From Tubiluchus corallicola (Eukaryota; Priapulida; Priapulimorpha; Priapulimorphida; Tubiluchidae): 64,000 nucleotides of DNA. Shown here piece after piece: positions 38,163 to 50,830 of this stretch. A model generated the notes under the pieces. It was not told the DNA's origin, did no database searches, and was given only the letters and a program-made list of their open reading frames with translations. The stretch spans positions 372,001 through 436,000 of the forward strand of contig JAQGDQ010000002.1 in NCBI GenBank assembly GCA_030141605.1. Reading direction: 5' to 3'. The position numbers and the translations under genes were made by a program. Positions within the stretch are counted from its first letter, which is position 1. Each line of letters begins with the position of its first letter.

Positions 38163-41100
38163 GTACTTTCTTTTTTATCAGTGTATATCCACAAATGCAA
38201 CTGCGTGGCAACACTGCTAAATTTCACGTATCGAAATTCTTCCTATAGAAGGATTTTCATCGTGGGGGCCACGTACTGCACTTAAGTAGTTTCAACAGTT
38301 TAGACTTTATAGTAGATACCTGCAGAGCGCTGCTGAGAAAATAGTGCGCATAAAACAAGGGTAATGGATTAAGTTGACTTGGGTATAGTAGTAATTTATG
38401 TTTGAGACGCCTGCATTGCTGGTAGGACTGCAGAAGACATTAAATGGCTTCTTCCATTCAGACTTCAACCAAGGTCAATACTGACACAGAATGAATGATA
38501 TGTAGCAATTTAATTACAGCCAAGGTGACTAGTATACAAAGGACAGAAAATATTTGCAGATTTTTAATTTGAAATGCTTTCGGTTGGAGAAATTCAATTC
38601 GAACATAGTTATTAAACGACCTACTGGAAATGTAATAAGCTTTGTTTCGTAACTTTTGTAAATTAACAAAACTTCCATTTTATTTCTTATTTTTGCTTTT
38701 GATAACTAAAGTTATGTTCTATCATCATTACCTTGTAAATGTCATCAAATTCGCGAGTAAAATTTTATTAATGATTGGCGTTTAGAGATCACTAGAGCAA
38801 ACTAGTTAAATAGCTAATAATTAAACCGGCAATTCTGTAACTCCTAGTTTCTCTTTTGATTCAGATTAAATTGATCTTTAAATATGACATTCAGCCTTTA
38901 CAGTCTCAACTGAAGTGCAAATCATTCCCACCTATTCACAACACGTACATTCTAGTATCCAGTTGTGATCTTTTTTGATGAGTTTGCAGACGTGTTATCT
39001 GGTTCTACTATTCTGATTTCTGAATAAGGAATTCTTTGTAAATTCTTCTTTCTGTTCGTGTGTTCCAGTTCTGCAATCATGCTAAGCAGTTTAATCTGTA
39101 GCCATTCTTATAGTAAGAACGTGTGGAGTTTAGCATCTCCTGTGAATGATGAATTTTGGTGGCATTTCTTAGTCAGTAACCCACAAATAGAAAGAATTAT
39201 ATCAGGGGAATCTAAATTCTGCGTGGACAGTTTTTTTGGTACCCGGGGATTTTCTTAACAATCCTCATCTGTGCATATGCCGTCTGTAAGCCCATGTTTA
39301 CTTCTAGAAGTTCTCTGAGATCTATATCATACAAAACAAAAACTAGATCTAAACCTTATAATGATTCTTATACTGGTTCTCTTCGATGTCTTTGCAAACT
39401 TTGAAAGAGACCAATCTTGTGTTTTAATCCCGCAAGTGCTTAAATATTCGTAAGCCAATATCTGTCTTCCCTCAAAATTATTTTGACATTTTTATGTGCT
39501 AAGTGAAGATACGTTCTTTCTTGCCATATATTTAACAAGCGATATGATATCATACTTCAATGTTCCAATTCTTCATCCTCAGTTAAGCGTAACTTAACAC
39601 TTCATACATACATATGTGATTTCTTCCTTTGACAAAGAGCTCTTGTTACTCATTCGCCACCTTTCCCACTAAATCTGCCGTTCCTTGAAACGGTACGTTC
39701 ATCTAAATTACGAACGCCCGAATTTCACTTTTCTCACTTAAGAATGTTTCAGTTTTTAGGAATTAAATCAGGATTACACACTCCCATCGACATTCTAGAT
39801 TATAACTTTCGACAACAAACTACTGCCATTTGTTTAAAGACATTTATACTTTTAGTTCTAATAGTTTAAGCGTCTTCAGTATATGCTACCAATGGTTATG
39901 TCACGATAATCATTGTACATTTGCATGCAATAATAGAAAACAATTGGGTATGTTTCATTAATTAATTAACAAGATCAGTGAGTAACGTAAATGTATAAAT
40001 AATTAAGTCAGAGTTAAAGAAGTTTAATAGGAGATACCTAGTTGATTTCTAAACAATTGTCAAAACATCTATATTCGATTGCAATAACACTTCTTTATCA
40101 AAACTCGCAATCAGCGTTCGTTCGCCTAATACAGTAACTTACATTCAGCGTTCATGAATCACTGTCGAAAGAAGATTGTTACTAGTCTAAAAACCCAATA
40201 TTATTTGTTTCAAATGGATGTCAGATTATGCCCATTACACCCATTATGGAAGACGTATTAAATTTGGCATTGCATGCGAAGAATTTGGCTACATGATTCT
40301 CACTAGATGTGTTGTTCAACTTGGCTCAACTGCAATAATATCCGACAAATCTTTTTTTGTAATTGCTTAAATGGGATTTCAGTATTACATATCAGAGGTA
40401 AACAACATCTGTGCAAGCTACACGTTAGGTAAAATCTTGTAAATATAAATATTACAACCAGCTTTTAACCAAAAATTCCCAGGTGACCACACATGTAACT
40501 TCAAAGCGGTTAGTTAACAATCAAAAGCATTCCTTATAGTGGAGCAACAAATGTACCAAATATCGACAAATCTGGCACCGAGGGTTGATTTTCTTATATA
40601 TGGGCATAGGGTTTGCGAAAAAGTTAATCAAGGTCAGTCAAGATCATTAAATGTAATTAATGCTTATTCTATAAACACTGTTGGTTAATAAGCATATTTT
40701 GTGTCACAGCCTCAACGCCGAGACTAGGTAATTTTTATACCGAATGAAAAATCTTTATCTAGTGTCTTTTCTATGATAGTTTATTTTTCGAATCGGCACA
40801 ACCGGGAAACAAAATATCCGCCAAAGTGCATGGGCTTTTTTCTCACGTGAATTTTGTGCATTTATTTGAGAGAACGGGAAATGCGGTGCTGAAGGAGTTG
40901 ACAATGTTGGAATAGCTCGTTTATGGAACGTATGTATGGAGGAGAAAGCAGAATGTTCGTGGTTTATTGATTATAATTTCAATTTCATAAAACAAAAATC
41001 ATTTGCGGCGCTTCACTAGAAGATTTTCAGAAGAACACTGACAGAAACTGTTCAACTGAACGAATACCACTTTTCAGTATGAATTTACGGTGTGACCTTA

Positions 41101-42129
41101 AATGACATTGAAATCAGCTTCAATGTTATCAGATTAATGTCCACCATGCAGATTTTTTTTTAAGAATATGAATCTACACAGTATGGAACATTAACAACAG
41201 GTGTCATATTTTTGACAATTTCTTTTCCTCCCCCTTACTTTTACTAATACATGCTTAGTATGAATTCTTTGATTTCTTTTATGCACAACAGCGTCTGTAT
41301 TAAATTTTTTTCTAGTCGCTAATCAGAAGGAAAAAAGAAACATGCAAAGAAGCAACAAATAACTTGGAAGTCAGTATATTACGTATCCTAGAAGATATTA
41401 TAATTTAACGCTGAGGAAAGTTGCATTTGATTCTCTAATTAGAAAAAGTGCGTGTAATTAACCCATTACAGCTCATCAAACTATTATCTATTGGCATCTT
41501 CGATAAATTTTCTCTAATACGTTACAAACGTCGCCAAAATGTGCAAAGTCATTATGACCACCTACAAATTTCATGTTTACGCAACTTTTTGAATTTTTTT
41601 ATTTTTATTGTCACGCCCATAGCGCCTGAGCTTGACAATCGAAGGGTTATCTCAGCTTTCTCGCTGAAATTAAGCTTTTCTCCCAATTAAAAATTAGCAT
41701 GAAAATTGCATGTCGATGATGAAAATTATTTTGCGCGCATTTATATCCTGAAAGACGACGCTGTGTAATGAGAGTTAGGAGACTATAGCCTCAAACTCTG
41801 CTATGATGATGAAAATGTTATGAAATTGTTGTTCTCATTAAAATAATTGCAAGGATAGTAGGCTCAGCTTGCTAAAAATGTTGAGCATGGTTTTTACTTG
41901 ACCGCTTTTTATATAATTAATACAATATTTTTTGGCTATTTTGTTTTATGCAATTTACAAACCATTCTTTTCTTTATCCTTAAATCGTGCAATATCTATA
42001 GATTTAACACGAACGTAGTGATAGTACACACCGCAACTGAACTGAAATGTACATGTAAACATAAGGTCTCTGGTTCAAATTTAAGCTGTGTAAATCGTGT
42101 GTTCCAACGTTTTTACTTTTCCTGTTTTT

Positions 42130-42130
<1 letters not shown>
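38163..42130. other. Gene-poor AT-rich region
   Basis: Frames of 60-80 codons occur but show neither family motifs nor splice-site context. No RNA gene, array or further clear transposon end was seen. Confidence 0.45.
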
Positions 42131-42132
<2 letters not shown>

Positions 42133-42212
<80 letters not shown>

Positions 42213-42219
42213 AATCTCT

Positions 42220-42262
<43 letters not shown>

Positions 42263-42289
42263 TTCTCTCTCAATCTCTTAATCTCTCTC

Positions 42290-42326
<37 letters not shown>
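42133..42326 (+). repeat. (TC)n microsatellite with interspersed CAATCTCTTAATCTC units
   Basis: Almost 200 bp of TC repeat. Near the middle the longer unit TTTCTCTCTCAATCTCTTAA recurs twice, so part is a higher-order repeat. The 127-codon frame running into it is an artefact. Confidence 0.95.
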
Positions 42327-45300
42327 CTCAGTCTCACTTATTTGCAAATTGAAACCTCTTTTTGGTCGTCTCAAAAACTTAAAAGTATTGAAGCTTTTAA
42401 ACTCCATTCGTGACTAATTTATTTCGTTTTTTATTATTTAATTCCATAAAATATAATTTTGGTACATATAAAATATATTTGACTTACTTATATAGTACCT
42501 TTAATAATATGTATTAGGTCTAAATTATATATTATATGTACGTCTATGTAATTCCAGAATTTTAAGATATAAAGTTTAAAGTTTTAACGATAACCTTCTT
42601 ATAAAATATAAATAAAGCTGCAGCCATACAGTACGGTATGAATGTTTCGGATAAATTACAACTTAGGGCCACGCGGTCTAAAAGGTTTCACATTTTGCAT
42701 TACAGTTTCAATGAGTTTCAAAATTGCAAAGTGTTGTTTTTTACTTTCTAGTAAGTTACGAAATAAGTTATGAACGCGATACTTATAAATTAAGAGAATA
42801 AGTCCATTCATTCTACAGGGCGCAATTTGATATTGATGTTTTTCTGATCCGCCAGTCCACTTCCATGCCGCTTTCCATTTCTGTCCTTACCGATTTTAGC
42901 GTACGCCTATACATTCCTGCAAAGACGAGGCCTCTCATGTGATTAAACTTCGTATGAATAAATTACAAATCTATTGTTCAACAAAATAATTACGGAGACT
43001 TTTGGGTTGGCAGATCTGTAAGTTCTTCGTCAAGTCTGCAAAAAACATTTTCTGCTTTTGACACAACTTTATGACTTCAAAGGTTGTGGGTAAAATATAT
43101 AAAGTTTTCTAAAAATGCTAGTATGCTAAAACTGAAATTGAAAAGTGAAAGCACCTTATGCAGGCCTCGTGTCTTCCCTAGATGGTCCGCGATACAGAAA
43201 TAGTGAGGAACTATTCACTGATTGCGAGTTCTAGCAATTAACAGTAAAATGTCGTCTGTAAAATTTTAAGGGAAGAATTTTAATTTCATATTTGAGAACG
43301 TAATTCAAAACTCAGACTTTTATTAAGCACAGAAACGTATTAATAAAATTTGTAATCTACTAAAAATTGTGAAGTGACTGCGCGTAAATGTAGTTAATAT
43401 TCAGCGCTTGTAAGCTGATTTCTCATTACAAATGCACTCACTTGCTGTAATTCGGTTAGGTAGTAGTGATTATAGATAGCAAGTTGTATGTTTTTGACCC
43501 ATACAGGTCAAAATCGGGTACGGTCTGAAAAACTGCCCACTTTTCTTTAAACTGTATCGACTGTTTGATCTGTTCACTTAGATCGATCGTGTAAACGTTT
43601 CGTAATTGCTGTGCCACAAAGTGGGACAAATGACTAAAGCTAAATCGCGACCACTTTTAATTACATGACTCTGTCGTTTTTACAGATTTTCATTTTCAAA
43701 GGGCACTGGTGACTTCAGTGATACATTTACCTACGAAACCAGGAGAATGAAAGAAAGTATAAACAGCTGCTTACTTTATCTTTCCCGTTATAGGCTATCT
43801 CAAGTTTTATAGCAGTTACTTTTAAATGACATTGAAAGCTACACAGTGCACCAGTTATGTAGTTGCCTACTGTTGTAATTGACCAGTAACCTCTAACTCA
43901 AATGAGTCACCTCGGCTGGATATTATTTGGGGGCATCATTATTGCTACTGCAGTTGCTTTATTATTAATGCTGCTACCACTTGCGCCTCTGTCGTCATTG
44001 CAGTTGTCGCTGTTGTTAATTCTACTACTGCTGATGATGAACATGTCTTTGCCGTTTGCAGACACACGTGTATATGCTTGACTGTTGACGGTCTTGTACC
44101 TCCTGACAGATTAGATAGTTTTCATGAAAAATTAGATAGTAGTTGTCATAAACTTTAGAAACTTTTTATGACACAAGACTACAAGTAACTTTTAGTTCTA
44201 TCATTCATTTGTTGCATTTTCTAACTGTAGCACTGTTTATTATTGCGCAAACGCCGCTGCCGCCATTATAAATATAACTTAAAAGTTGTTTTTAAATGTG
44301 TTTATTGCTAAGGTTTTTCTTTGCGTATGGACCCAAGTGTCACACTGATCTGTTTTCTTGAAGCGAGGATGGGGATGCATGAATTATCTAGGATAGCGCA
44401 TTAAATGTATTCTGCATAATAATCTGCACAAACCTTAAAGCAAAATTCAATGCATACAAATTAAGTTACTTGCTTCATGAAATTTTAAGCTTGCCTGCAG
44501 CCAATCAGTCAAGCAGTCTAAAAGACAAACGAGCTTGTTTGCATACTTGTGTTTAGCAAAGTGCATATCCGAAAATTAATCTAGGGATGTAATCACAATT
44601 ATTTCTTCCGTGAACTGACGTGGTGAGTAAATGTAATGTTATGTAAGTTAACATAGTGAGATGTAAGATGATGATGATGAGTGAGTGATGATGATAATGA
44701 TGATGTTGACGACAGTAGCGATGATAGTGATGACAAGGCCGATAACAATAGTGACGATGGTGCCTACGACGATGTTGAGAATGCTGCTGGGACGGTGGTA
44801 GTGGTGATGGCGACAACCACAACGGCAACGATGATGACCACGGTAACAGTTGTAGGGATTTGTAAGTTACAGTGATAATGGCACGAGTGATAGCAGCGAC
44901 GATAATGGCTATGACAATTCTTTAATTAGAAAAATCGCTGATTCAGAAAGGTTTACTTGATTCCACACTTTTGTTTGATATTGCTGTTTCAAAGGCTTGA
45001 TGAACATCTATTTGATATCCGACTCTTCTCTTTTGCTACAGAAAATGGTTAAATTTTATCTGTGTCGTATTGCCGAATTGTATTAGTGCAAATAAAAATG
45101 GACTTTGTATTAAGCCAGAAGATTGATGCTATCAAAATTGTTGGCTAGAAGTCACATTGTATAGAACTTTTAATAAACAAACAGGTAACGTTTAAATCAC
45201 ATGTGTTCGTAGTAGTTTTAACCAAGAATATAAGTAGAATTTGTTTGTAGGTTGATGCTAATCCGAGAAGAATACCGCGGCAAGTGGATTAAGTGCTTCT

Positions 45301-45675
45301 CGGGAAATTGAAATGGTAGTTGAAACATTGAGGTTTTACGTTTTGATTTGCGAAAAGAATTAGATAATTCTTGGAAAAATCCCAATTTCGAGAGTGCCAA
45401 TGATTTTTGTACTAGTCTTTGTTTCTATTAAACATTTGCCCTGCCGGAGAACATACGGTAATCAGTATTCAGCATTGTTCATGAATAATAAACGACCGAA
45501 CTGCAGTATTTATGACATCAGCTAATTTTCATCATTCAAATGTCTTTTTATAATAAGTACTACAAAATCACTGTAAGTTCAAGATTTTGGTACCAAGTAT
45601 AATTAGACGTTTTAGTGGATCTTCTGTTTTGAGCACTAGTACACCAGTAGTCTTCTATTTCTATAATGTCTGTTA
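42327..45675. other. Intergenic and presumed 3' UTR of the FRS2-like gene
   Basis: AT-rich. The part nearest 45676 should include the 3' UTR of the minus-strand docking-protein gene, but no obvious AATAAA close to the stop codon was found on that strand. Trinucleotide-rich patches lie at 43960-44040 and 44665-44860. Confidence 0.4.
44665..44860 (+). repeat. GAT/GAC-rich degenerate trinucleotide repeat
   Basis: Runs of GATGATGAT and related GAC/GTG triplets for about 200 bp. They give spurious Asp-rich and His-rich frames on the two strands. Confidence 0.85.
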
Positions 45676-46888
45676 TTATGTGATGTCACTACTATGCCGA
45701 GTCCGTCGTGCTTTTTTATCTTCTTCGCTCATGCTTCTTTTTGTAGAGTTTGTGAGGGCAACTGTTTTTTTGAAATCTATTTCAGCGTACCCCTCCGAAT
45801 TCGTTGGCACGGAATACTGCTTCCTGACTGGTGGGGCGGTTACTGCAGACGGAGAGACAGCAGTTCGAGCGGGAGGCATTTTCGAAACACCATCAGATAA
45901 ATCTAACACGATGTAGTTCACTTGTTCCGCTGCCTCGTTGCGTCTTTTCTGTAGTGGACTTGAAGTCAAGATATTGCACGCAATGCTTTTGTTCACGTTG
46001 TGTTCAACACTAACATTCACGTAGCAGTGTTCCGTGTCCAGTGCAGACGATTTGTTAGGGACAGTTAAAGTGCACCCTAGTGGGCGATTTCGATTTGACA
46101 CGGGCTGTTCAGAATGTACCCTCCTGAGAGCCAAAGTTTGGAGTGAAGACACTTGTTGTGCGTCTTTGGCTGTTGATGACTGAGTGGGTTCAATGAGATC
46201 GCTGTTAGATGCCTGATCACATTTTTCACTCGAAGTCGCACATTTTGTTCGAGTTTTTGAAATATTTGCTTCCGAAGTAAAAACATCATCCAAGTCTTCA
46301 GCGTCAAACCCGTCCGTTTCACTTTTGTACCGCCGGATAACTTTCGTTAAGAACTTTTTATGCTGCGCTTCTGTAACACTGTGTCGCTCTAATTTCCTAG
46401 TACTGGATAAGACATTCAAGTGTCGTGCACCTCGACTGCACATACTGCTTTGGGGTGAGATAGGGGAGTTACCACGACTGGACAGAGTGGACAATGTTCC
46501 TCCAGTGCTTGTGCTACCTTTTCTGCAACATCTGCTTGCTTCAGGTTTCAAGTTGACGTAATCTGGAGACTGAGGCGATTTAGGGCGATTAGGACAGACA
46601 TGAGGAACGAGTAAAGCGCTATAGACGTACAATGCATCAGCCACTTTGGTTTTATTCCCTGACGTGGAAGACCACTGCTGCGTTGTCTGCAGAAAAGTTG
46701 GGAAAAACTTTGAATTCATGCGTTCATCGTTCATTTCACCATTGCCTTCTGGTGAAACAGGCATAGAATCGTACACATTTTGAGTATTGTTCATCTGCCT
46801 GACGCTCTCGATTGTGTCATGTATGGCATTATATAAGAGTCTGGCATTCCTACATCGAAACACGTAAACATTTGATCCTGTTGGACAT
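45676..46888 (-). CDS. FRS2: FRS2/FRS3-type FGF receptor substrate, last coding exon
   Basis: A membrane-associated docking adaptor that couples FGF and Trk receptors to Grb2 and SHP2. The exon begins at 46888 behind a TTTATTTTCAG acceptor and encodes 403 residues plus stop. It opens with the end of the PTB domain: CPTGSNVYVFRCRNARLLYN, equivalent to FRS2 CQTG..IFAFKC. A long disordered Ser-rich region follows, containing pYxN-type Grb2 motifs at exon residues 110 (PDYVNL) and 289 (CYVNV). The C-terminus aligns with FRS2/3: NYIVLDL (Tyr325) for NYIQVDL, YAEIDFKKTVALTN (Tyr367) for YAVIDLKKTVAMSN, and RRTRHSSDIT for RKTRHNSTDLP. The N-terminal myristoylation site and the rest of PTB were not found between 46.9 and 64 kb and may lie beyond the window. 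The joining phase (two bases from the previous exon) fits Arg before CPTG. Confidence 0.88.
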
Positions 46889-49814
46889 CTGAAAATAAAT
46901 ACAATAATGAGAAATCTTGTGTACTGCTGCATTTTTTCGAATCAACATCGAACATCAAACATCAACATGGCAATATTTCTAACATGATCAGAAACCGAAA
47001 ATTTTGCGAACAATAGTTGGAGAATTTAATCTTGAAATTACGTCACCCTTTTGTCTGACCGCCCTAACTTTGCTTTTTCTGAAATTTGATTTCGACAGGC
47101 TTGATTATCTAGGAATCGCATTTCACGTCGATGAAATCTGTTATTCCATATTTTGACACTGAAATGACTTTGGAAATTTGTTTCAAGGTCACAGTATTGC
47201 TTTCATTGAATTCACTATGCTCGATTGTCTAGAAATTCCATTTCTTTTCCGTGAAATCAAAAGTTTTCACTTTTTAACCCTGACCGGTCAGGAGTCAGTC
47301 AACCTCGGGTCAGTCTTCTACAGCCAATATGCCTCACCGAGACGTTCGTTTAATGTACTACAAAGTATTGAAAAAATTTCTCCTCCGATTTTTGGTTTTT
47401 GCCCTCGAGTAAAATTTTTGTTCACTATTCAAATAACCACCTTCCAGCATTGTGCAAAAAGTTAGGCACACCTGATCACATAACAAAAATTGTGGCAGTA
47501 GCTCAAAAACTGTAGAAGCAGATAGAGTCTAATAAAAATAAATGAAGACCTATCCACTCCGTGATCTTTGGTCCTGTATTCTCGGGCCACATATTAACAT
47601 CTTTTTCTAGGGCGTATGCCCTGTGTGTTTTGTGTACCTAGCCCTCGGTGTCTAAAATGTCACCGAAACTGGGTAACCCGTTTCGGCCCCCTATCGACAT
47701 TAAAGCGTTCCGGCTTTTTGAAATCCCAGTGCGCATCTATCCCACAATATCCAGTGAAAATTGTTAACCCAGATGTTGAATCATATTCACAAAACTGACC
47801 GATGGCTACTGCCCTTTATCCCTTGACCAGAGGTTAGCGTATTGTGGTTTTTTCTGCGCCAGGTTGTCAAACCTTATCACAAAAACAAACACAGAAAACA
47901 ATGTAGGTAAATTCACACAGACAAACACATCATTGCTTAAATTTACACAGAAAAAAACTCGCGCGATGACCCACCTCAAGTCCTTGAGTAAGTCTGCAGA
48001 CAATCACAAAAATTTCCAAAATTTCATGCAAACAATCGTAGATCCACACATGTTCACATAGATTAGATTCACACAGGTAATCATAGAAAATCCGAGCTAC
48101 ACTAGTCCACATTGACGTCTACAGAGTGAGTTACAATAACGTAGTATATTCTCACTATGCACAAAAATGTCTATATTCTAAGTAGAATATACATGTACAT
48201 GTCTATAATGATTCCACAGCAGAAAAATGCTACATCCATACTCTATGCGTCATGGTCATATTGCATCACCGAAAAATGATAATTATGTTCTTCAAAAGAT
48301 CTGTAATCTACAGAAATGGTATTCGTATTTCACGTGTAAACTATTCTGTATCTATGCAGAATAGTTCGAATAACCAAAGTTTGAATGGCATTACTTATTG
48401 TCGTCATGATCATATTCAAATTCTGCGTATCTAGATTCTGCGAGCGGTTCTCTATAATTTGAGTAGCTATCTGTGTATACTGCGTAGAGACCTTCAAAGT
48501 TATTCATCGTTTTCAGCAGTTTCTCATTTCAATATATCCAAGAGAAAAGACGAAACCGTTTTAAATTAAAGCAACAAATAGAAAATACGATAACCTTAAG
48601 TTTGCCATGTAGAAAGTTCACGCAATAACATCTGTACATCTGTTGAGAAACACGAAGCCATCTATGGATTTCAAAGTGAAACTATTCTGGAAGACCTGAC
48701 AAATCTGGAGTGCAGCATTTAAGTATTAAACCCTAATTCAGTCGCTTATAACTTTTTTTGATGTTAAAAAGGGAAAACGTAAAGAAGCAGTGCCGAATAG
48801 CCAATACCAGCGAGCACATTTTTTCATCAAAGCCTGCCTCTTATCTAGTGTGGCTTTAACCTCAGATCCGCTAGTTTAACCGGCTTTCACTCAAGCTTCT
48901 AAATACACCATGCATTGCATAACCAAGTTGGCCCTGTGGCTTCTAAAATTAATTTCATGTCTTTTGTTTCGGTAGCCTGGGGTTACACTAGTAGGGGTGT
49001 CACAGTTTTAAGGGTGTCAGTAATCTTGCCTTGGCTTGATCGCATCGGACAGTACAGGTATTCTGCTGTAACGGTAATGTGGGGGTGTAAAAAGGTGCCG
49101 CAGAAATGACTAAATAAGTTCAGGGTGTCAGCAGATCATTTATATATTCTTGTACATAAAGAAGCCAACCCAAATTTTATCCGAAAACAAGCGAGAAATA
49201 CACAAGTATACCATGCGGGTCGAAATAGAAGTGAATGGAATGAAATACAGGCTTATTCGCTTATTATAATATTTTCACAAGCAAATTTGTGCATGAGACA
49301 CAGGTATTACACACAGGTGTGGATGTATAGTTATTATTATTATTATTTATTTTTAAAAACTATGTACAAAATACATTCCCATTATTTGTAGGGATATGTT
49401 TAAAATTTCTAAAAGCATTTAGAACGTATTAAACCTATTCACATGTATATAATTTAGAATCTAACGCATGAGACACAATGAACGACAGCGATCATATACA
49501 ACAGACATAGTTACGGATTATAATCCATCACAACATACATGCATTATAAAAAATAACGAACATATTTAAATACATAGTAGCAAAATCTACACGCACTAAA
49601 CACAAAGAAAAACAGCGAGTACAATTATAGTAAACATAATTACCAATTCTAATGCAATTTCACATAATCACAAATAAAAACAAAACAGCATATAGAAAAC
49701 ACGGCGAGAATTGTAAAATTTCATCACCAACAGACTATTTATATACGGGCAAAAGACGATAGGAATTCATCTGAGATAAGATTTGCAAAAGCATTTATAG
49801 CATTATTATCTCGG
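46889..49814. other. Presumed intron of the FRS2-like gene, no exon found
   Basis: Contains a 120-bp-period tandem duplication (47085-47285) and a somewhat GC-richer patch near 47620-47760. No PTB-domain exon or other gene recognised. Confidence 0.4.
47085..47285. repeat. Diverged tandem duplication, period about 120 bp
   Basis: GCTTGATTATCTAGGAATCG..CGATGAAATC (from 47099) recurs as GCTCGATTGTCTAGAAATTC..CGTGAAATC (from 47219). The similarity extends to a following stretch ending ACTG or CCTG. It begins about 200 bp upstream of the FRS2-like exon on the transcribed strand. Confidence 0.6.
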
Positions 49815-50830
49815 CTAGAGAAAACATCTAACGTCCGTATCTAACGTAGGCAGAGTGCTAATAAAATCATTCCTTTTGGCTTGGTTTACTAATGTACATT
49901 CAAATAATAAATTGTGTACAGACTGGGGGCTTAATAAGTAGTTACATGTATTATTAGGAGCATGCCCAATTTTGTACAAAGATTCCTTAAAATTTTCCTG
50001 CTTAAGTAATAAACTGAAAGCTAAAACTTCTAATTTTCTCTTGCCCAAAGACAGGGAATTGTACGGGCGTATTAAAATTTTTTTCGGGTTAATACTGGTG
50101 TTTATACACTGGTACTTGCGGCGGCATCTATTTGTCCACATATGCAACACATAATTGTCAATGTCACTTTTCTTGTATTGAAACGTAGGCGGTGGTAAAG
50201 ATGCTATATCCACGAGACGGGTGAAAATTACAGCCTATTCCAGTTTTCATAACATCATATATAAGATCATCAATGACGCTGCGTTTGCTCACCATTCAAG
50301 CTGGAGCACCATACAAAATTATAGGTAGTACAAGGGTTTCAAAGAGCAAGATTACAGTTATGGAGACTAACACCTTTGTAGAGGGTAAATTTTCGTTTGA
50401 TTTGTAACCATCTATACCATGCTTTTTCCTGACGTTAATGATTTGTAACTCAAAAGACAACTGCTTGTCAATAATAACACCTAGCACCTTACTGCTCTGC
50501 ACGTAATTTATGCTCTGATTCCCAATTTTCAAAATGACATTTTGGTTTTCCATGCCAAAAGGTAAAACCTCAGTTTTACCAGGTGAGCTGTTAATAACCT
50601 GTCTCCATTTTCTGCACCAGATATAAAGCCTATCACAGCACTGCTGTCCTAAGTTCACTACATCTACATCTGTAGAACCCGATGCAAGGATTGTGCCGTC
50701 ATCAGCCTATTTGAAAGAATCAACCTTCGGCAGAGCCAATATTTGCTTAAACATATTTGACACATAGAAAATGAAAAGTAAAGGCGAGACAACCGAACAC
50801 TTGGAAACCCTGTGGATGCAAGAAAGCTAA
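49815..50830 (-). mobile_element. Non-LTR retrotransposon (LINE) remnant, RT and C-terminal part
   Basis: Read on the minus strand, the order is RT palm, thumb, C-terminal region. Near 50800 is VSPLLFIFYVSNMF, then an A-D-D box where the expected Tyr of YADD is replaced by TAG. The thumb has KVLGVIIDKQLSFELQI (about 50430-50480). The C-terminal C..H..LLFEC motif of LINE ORF2 is near 49900. The frames are interrupted, so it is an inactive, 5'-truncated relic. Confidence 0.75.

Noticed and set aside
41898-42281. 127-codon plus-strand frame
   Set aside because: Its second half is translated TC microsatellite and the first half has no family motif.
44553-44875. His-rich and Asp-rich frames
   Set aside because: Both come from the GAT/GAC trinucleotide-rich patch.
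45831-46561. Plus-strand frames over the FRS2-like exon
   Set aside because: They are antisense shadows of the recognised coding exon.
47590-47780. Retroelement gag-like peptide on the minus strand
   Set aside because: A short W-D-F-K-K-P-E-R-F run hinted at gag, but the frame stops quickly and no second motif supports it.
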